8,578 nt of DNA from Burkholderiales bacterium (GTDB taxonomy: Bacteria; Pseudomonadota; Gammaproteobacteria; Burkholderiales; UBA11063): contig JAJFBO010000030.1 in assembly GCA_020697025.1 (NCBI GenBank), forward strand, positions 1 through 8,578, given 5' to 3'. A model generated the notes under the pieces. It had not been told where the DNA came from. It ran no database searches and worked only from the letters and a program-made list of their open reading frames with translations. A program made the translations under genes and the position numbers. Shown here in pieces: positions 6,565-8,578 of the stretch; positions within the stretch are counted from its first letter, which is position 1; every line of letters starts with the position of its first letter.

Positions 6565-7266
6565 ATGATAAATCAGTGGTTAAAATACTATAAATGGCGC
6601 TTATTAAACCCAATTATACCATGCGCCATATGTAAAATACCCAATACTTCACTAGTTTGCACCTATTGTTTGAGCGAGCTGGAAGTAAACCAGTATCCAA
6701 AATGTAATTATTGCGCTAAGCCTGGAGCAGATTTCTGTAATAATTGTAATTATATTATTCCAGCATTTAACCATACCTACTGTGACTATATATATGCTAC
6801 ACCATTAAATAAAATGCTACATCATTTAAAATATAAATATAATAAATCTAATAGCTGGGCGCTAGGCTATTTACTAAATAAAACATTGTCCAAAGTTAAA
6901 ACAGATACTGATTTTATTATACCTGTACCCTTAAGTAATGCGAGATTAACTGCTCGCGGATTTAATCAGGTTTTGGAACTATTAAAGTACTATTGTACAA
7001 AACTAAATCATATTCCTGTTAAAACCTATATTGTTAGTAAAATAATTGATACTCCACATTACGCAGCTCTTAACCGGCAAGAGCGCCAGGCCCAGCAAGC
7101 TATATTCCAGGTCAACAAAAATATTGCAGGTAAAAACATACTGATAGTTGATGATGTGAACACTACTCGAAGTACTGCTAATACTTTGGCAAAAGCTTTG
7201 AAAGCAGCTGGCGCTAAAAGAGTAGAATTGTGTATTTTAATGCGTACAGTAATTCATGAGAAATAG
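6565..7266 (+). CDS. comF: ComF family phosphoribosyltransferase-like protein with double zinc motif
   Basis: The 233-residue protein has the ComF/GntX layout. Its N-terminal double zinc ribbon has four CxxC pairs at Cys20/23, 32/35, 47/50 and 58/61. LHHLKYKYN (85-93) is the usual ComF 'LK' helix. The phosphoribosyltransferase domain shows IIPVPLS (118-124), RGFNQ (131-135) and the PRPP-binding block ILIVDDVNTTRST (192-204). ComF is a cytoplasmic protein needed for DNA uptake in naturally competent bacteria, linked to handling of incoming single-stranded DNA. The PRPP loop normally reads TTG, but here Gly is Arg202, which should affect PRPP binding. I chose ATG 6565: the frame is open upstream from a TTG at 6484, but that would overlap the methyltransferase gene and the zinc domain fits from 6565. 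The family is clear; enzymatic activity is doubtful. Confidence 0.9.
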   Translation: MINQWLKYYKWRLLNPIIPCAICKIPNTSLVCTYCLSELEVNQYPKCNYCAKPGADFCNNCNYIIPAFNHTYCDYIYATPLNKMLHHLKYKYNKSNSWALGYLLNKTLSKVKTDTDFIIPVPLSNARLTARGFNQVLELLKYYCTKLNHIPVKTYIVSKIIDTPHYAALNRQERQAQQAIFQVNKNIAGKNILIVDDVNTTRSTANTLAKALKAAGAKRVELCILMRTVIHEK

Positions 7267-7380
7267 ATAAGAATTATTATATACAATAAAATTTTTATCA
7301 AAAACCTGGTACAACTTTTCCAAAGTCGCATTGCCCCTCAGTTTGAATATAGAATTTTACCGAAATTACGTATTGATTTT

Positions 7381-7400
7381 TTGTCTTTAGTGTGAGACAA
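7381..7400. repeat. Inverted repeat upstream of the exported helical protein gene
   Basis: TTGTCT (7381-7386) and AGACAA (7395-7400) form a 6-bp inverted repeat around TTAGTGTG. No T tract follows it on either strand, so it does not look like a terminator for comF. It overlaps a weak promoter-like pair (TTGATT 7373-7378, 17 bases, GACAAT 7396-7401), so it could be an operator. The rest of 7267-7424 shows nothing I can name. Confidence 0.3.
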
Positions 7401-7424
7401 TACCTTTTATAAGAGAAATATTAA

Positions 7425-7469
7425 ATGAGTGTAAAAACTTTTGATCTCAAAATAAAGGAAATATTATGA
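7425..7469 (+). CDS. Possible 14-codon leader peptide overlapping the next start
   Basis: ATG at 7425 opens a 14-residue frame, MSVKTFDLKIKEIL. Its TGA overlaps the ATG of the downstream gene in an ATGA junction, the classic geometry for translational coupling. A weak purine stretch (AAGAGA, 7411-7416) lies about 8 bases before the start. The ribosome-binding site of the next gene (AAAGGAA) lies inside its last codons. So short an ORF can easily arise by chance; confidence is low. Confidence 0.25.
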   Translation: MSVKTFDLKIKEIL

Positions 7470-8578
7470 AAATTAAATCTTTAATCATGCTAACTATAAT
7501 GGCAGTTATTAGTTTAAATAGCTGGGCTATGGATTCTGATGAAATTTCTATACCTAAAAAAAACGAAACAAACATGTGCTCTTTTGAATATAAGGATTTT
7601 GCTAAATATAGTGCAATTTTTACTGAACATTTTACATTTGGTTTATCAAGCTTAATTCCTGATATTTTGGAGGATACTTGCTCCGAGAATGACAAAATGA
7701 CTGAAGCTGGTATACAGATTGATACACTAAAAGGCCAAATAGAAGAGGTAAAAAATGAATTGACACATATGGGATATAACCAAGGCGCATTATGGGAAAA
7801 AATGGGTAAAATAGTGAATGATATGTACCTTACTCCATATACTACTGCATTAAGGGATTTTGACGAATATGTGACAGGATACCAAAGTGTTTTTAATGGT
7901 TACGGCAGTTTATTAGAATATTCAAGAAAAGCTGTTAATGACAAAAATGAAGTACTAGGATTTAAAAAGTTATATGTTAGAAATCGTACGTTTGCTTCCA
8001 AATTTACAGAAACTGCATTATTAATTCAGAAGCTTCAAGGAATATTGCCCCTAGAACCAAATGCCAGAAAAATAGCGGAAAATCTTCATTCAATGTGTTA
8101 TGATGCTAAGTCAATACATGGTGAGGTATTTGAAACAAGGAAAGAATGTAATGTAATTGTTCGAGATATGCTTCTAAATATAACTCTTCGTGTGGCAATA
8201 GCCAAAAAAATATTAGCTGATGAAATAAATACTATAAATGAAGCTATGAGAATTAACAATATTGATCAGAAGTGGATTGACAGTATAGGAATAGGAAAAT
8301 TTAATTATACCGAAGAACAGAAAAATTATTATATAGACTGGATAAATGCGCTGCAAATAGCTAATAAGATTACTGATAAATATTCTGAAGATATAAAAAC
8401 CATATTGGCAGGTAAAGATAATGAAAAATTATTTCCTCTGCTTAAGGACTTCCCTAGTGAGTTAAGTGATTCCATGCCGAATAAGTTTTGTTATAATTCT
8501 ACTAAATTAAAAACAGGCAATTACAGATTCGATCCAGCCATTTTAGCTTGGTATCCTAATGGAAAAGAAAATAATAAC
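7466..8578 (+). CDS. Exported, mostly helical protein of unknown function (3' end beyond window)
   Basis: From ATG 7466 the frame is open for 371 codons to the window edge. AAAGGAA lies 5 bases upstream. The N-terminus is a clear Sec signal peptide: MKIKSLIMLTIMAVISLNSWA with cleavage after Ala21. There is no Cys at that site, so it is not a lipoprotein. The mature part looks largely alpha-helical, for example IDTLKGQIEEVKNELTHMG (85-103) with coiled-coil-like spacing, and about 237-260. It contains Cys38, 72, 211, 228 and 342, which could form periplasmic disulfides. Many Asn, Lys, Tyr and Glu residues match the AT-rich composition. I do not recognise a family. Helix-rich exported proteins of this kind include pore-forming toxins, adhesins and periplasmic scaffolds, but nothing here decides between them. 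It follows comF on the same strand with a 199-base gap, so it is probably transcribed separately. Confidence 0.85.
   Translation, partial: MKIKSLIMLTIMAVISLNSWAMDSDEISIPKKNETNMCSFEYKDFAKYSAIFTEHFTFGLSSLIPDILEDTCSENDKMTEAGIQIDTLKGQIEEVKNELTHMGYNQGALWEKMGKIVNDMYLTPYTTALRDFDEYVTGYQSVFNGYGSLLEYSRKAVNDKNEVLGFKKLYVRNRTFASKFTETALLIQKLQGILPLEPNARKIAENLHSMCYDAKSIHGEVFETRKECNVIVRDMLLNITLRVAIAKKILADEINTINEAMRINNIDQKWIDSIGIGKFNYTEEQKNYYIDWINALQIANKITDKYSEDIKTILAGKDNEKLFPLLKDFPSELSDSMPNKFCYNSTKLKTGNYRFDPAILAWYPNGKENNN

Noticed and set aside
7267..7424. Terminator or small RNA gene after comF
   Set aside because: The only notable structure, TTGTCT/AGACAA at 7381-7400, has no T tract after it, and I found no other stable hairpin.
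7447..7695. Minus-strand open frame of 82 codons with hydrophobic stretches
   Set aside because: It is antisense to the signal peptide and early mature part of the exported protein; the hydrophobic look comes from the complement of that sequence and there is no ribosome-binding site.

Overview
The window is an AT-rich (by eye about one third G+C) bacterial chromosome segment. Everything looks Gram-negative: a lipoprotein signal, Sec signal peptides, the rpsO-pnp pair, and a BioC-type methyltransferase divergent from comF. The PNPase S1 domain ([14 protein letters not shown] followed by [11 protein letters not shown]) and the methyltransferase (VWSNL, DMHLIGD and HAWK blocks) resemble betaproteobacterial, especially Neisseriales-like, versions as I remember them. 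I therefore suggest an AT-rich betaproteobacterium. This is inference and was not checked by a search.

Layout from left to right. The left edge (1-290, minus) is the N-terminus of an APC-family amino acid permease, cut by the window. Next (508-1044, minus) is a small lipoprotein whose mature part aligns with chorismate lyase UbiC, including the active-site Met, Arg and Glu. The core block is rpsO (3481-3750) followed by pnp (1266-3413), both minus, with a strong hairpin between them and a terminator after pnp. Divergent from rpsO is a type I purine nucleoside phosphorylase homologue (4074-4907, plus) in which most known active-site residues are changed. It converges on a 204-residue secreted protein of unknown function (4972-5586, minus), with a palindromic hairpin between the two stop codons.

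A methyltransferase of the BioC type (5697-6533, minus) and a ComF-like phosphoribosyltransferase (6565-7266, plus) are divergent and only 31 bp apart. The right edge (7466-8578, plus) is an unrecognised exported, largely helical protein with no stop codon inside the window; it follows a possible 14-codon leader ORF.

The housekeeping part (ribosomal protein S15 and the RNA-degrading PNPase) is ordinary. The interest lies in the accessory genes: a UbiC-like fold exported as a lipoprotein, a nucleoside phosphorylase with an altered active site, a ComF with Arg in place of the PRPP-loop Gly, and two secreted orphan proteins. I see no mobile element, phage gene, CRISPR array, tRNA or rRNA. I cannot show that the accessory genes form one system: they alternate strands and have separate promoters.
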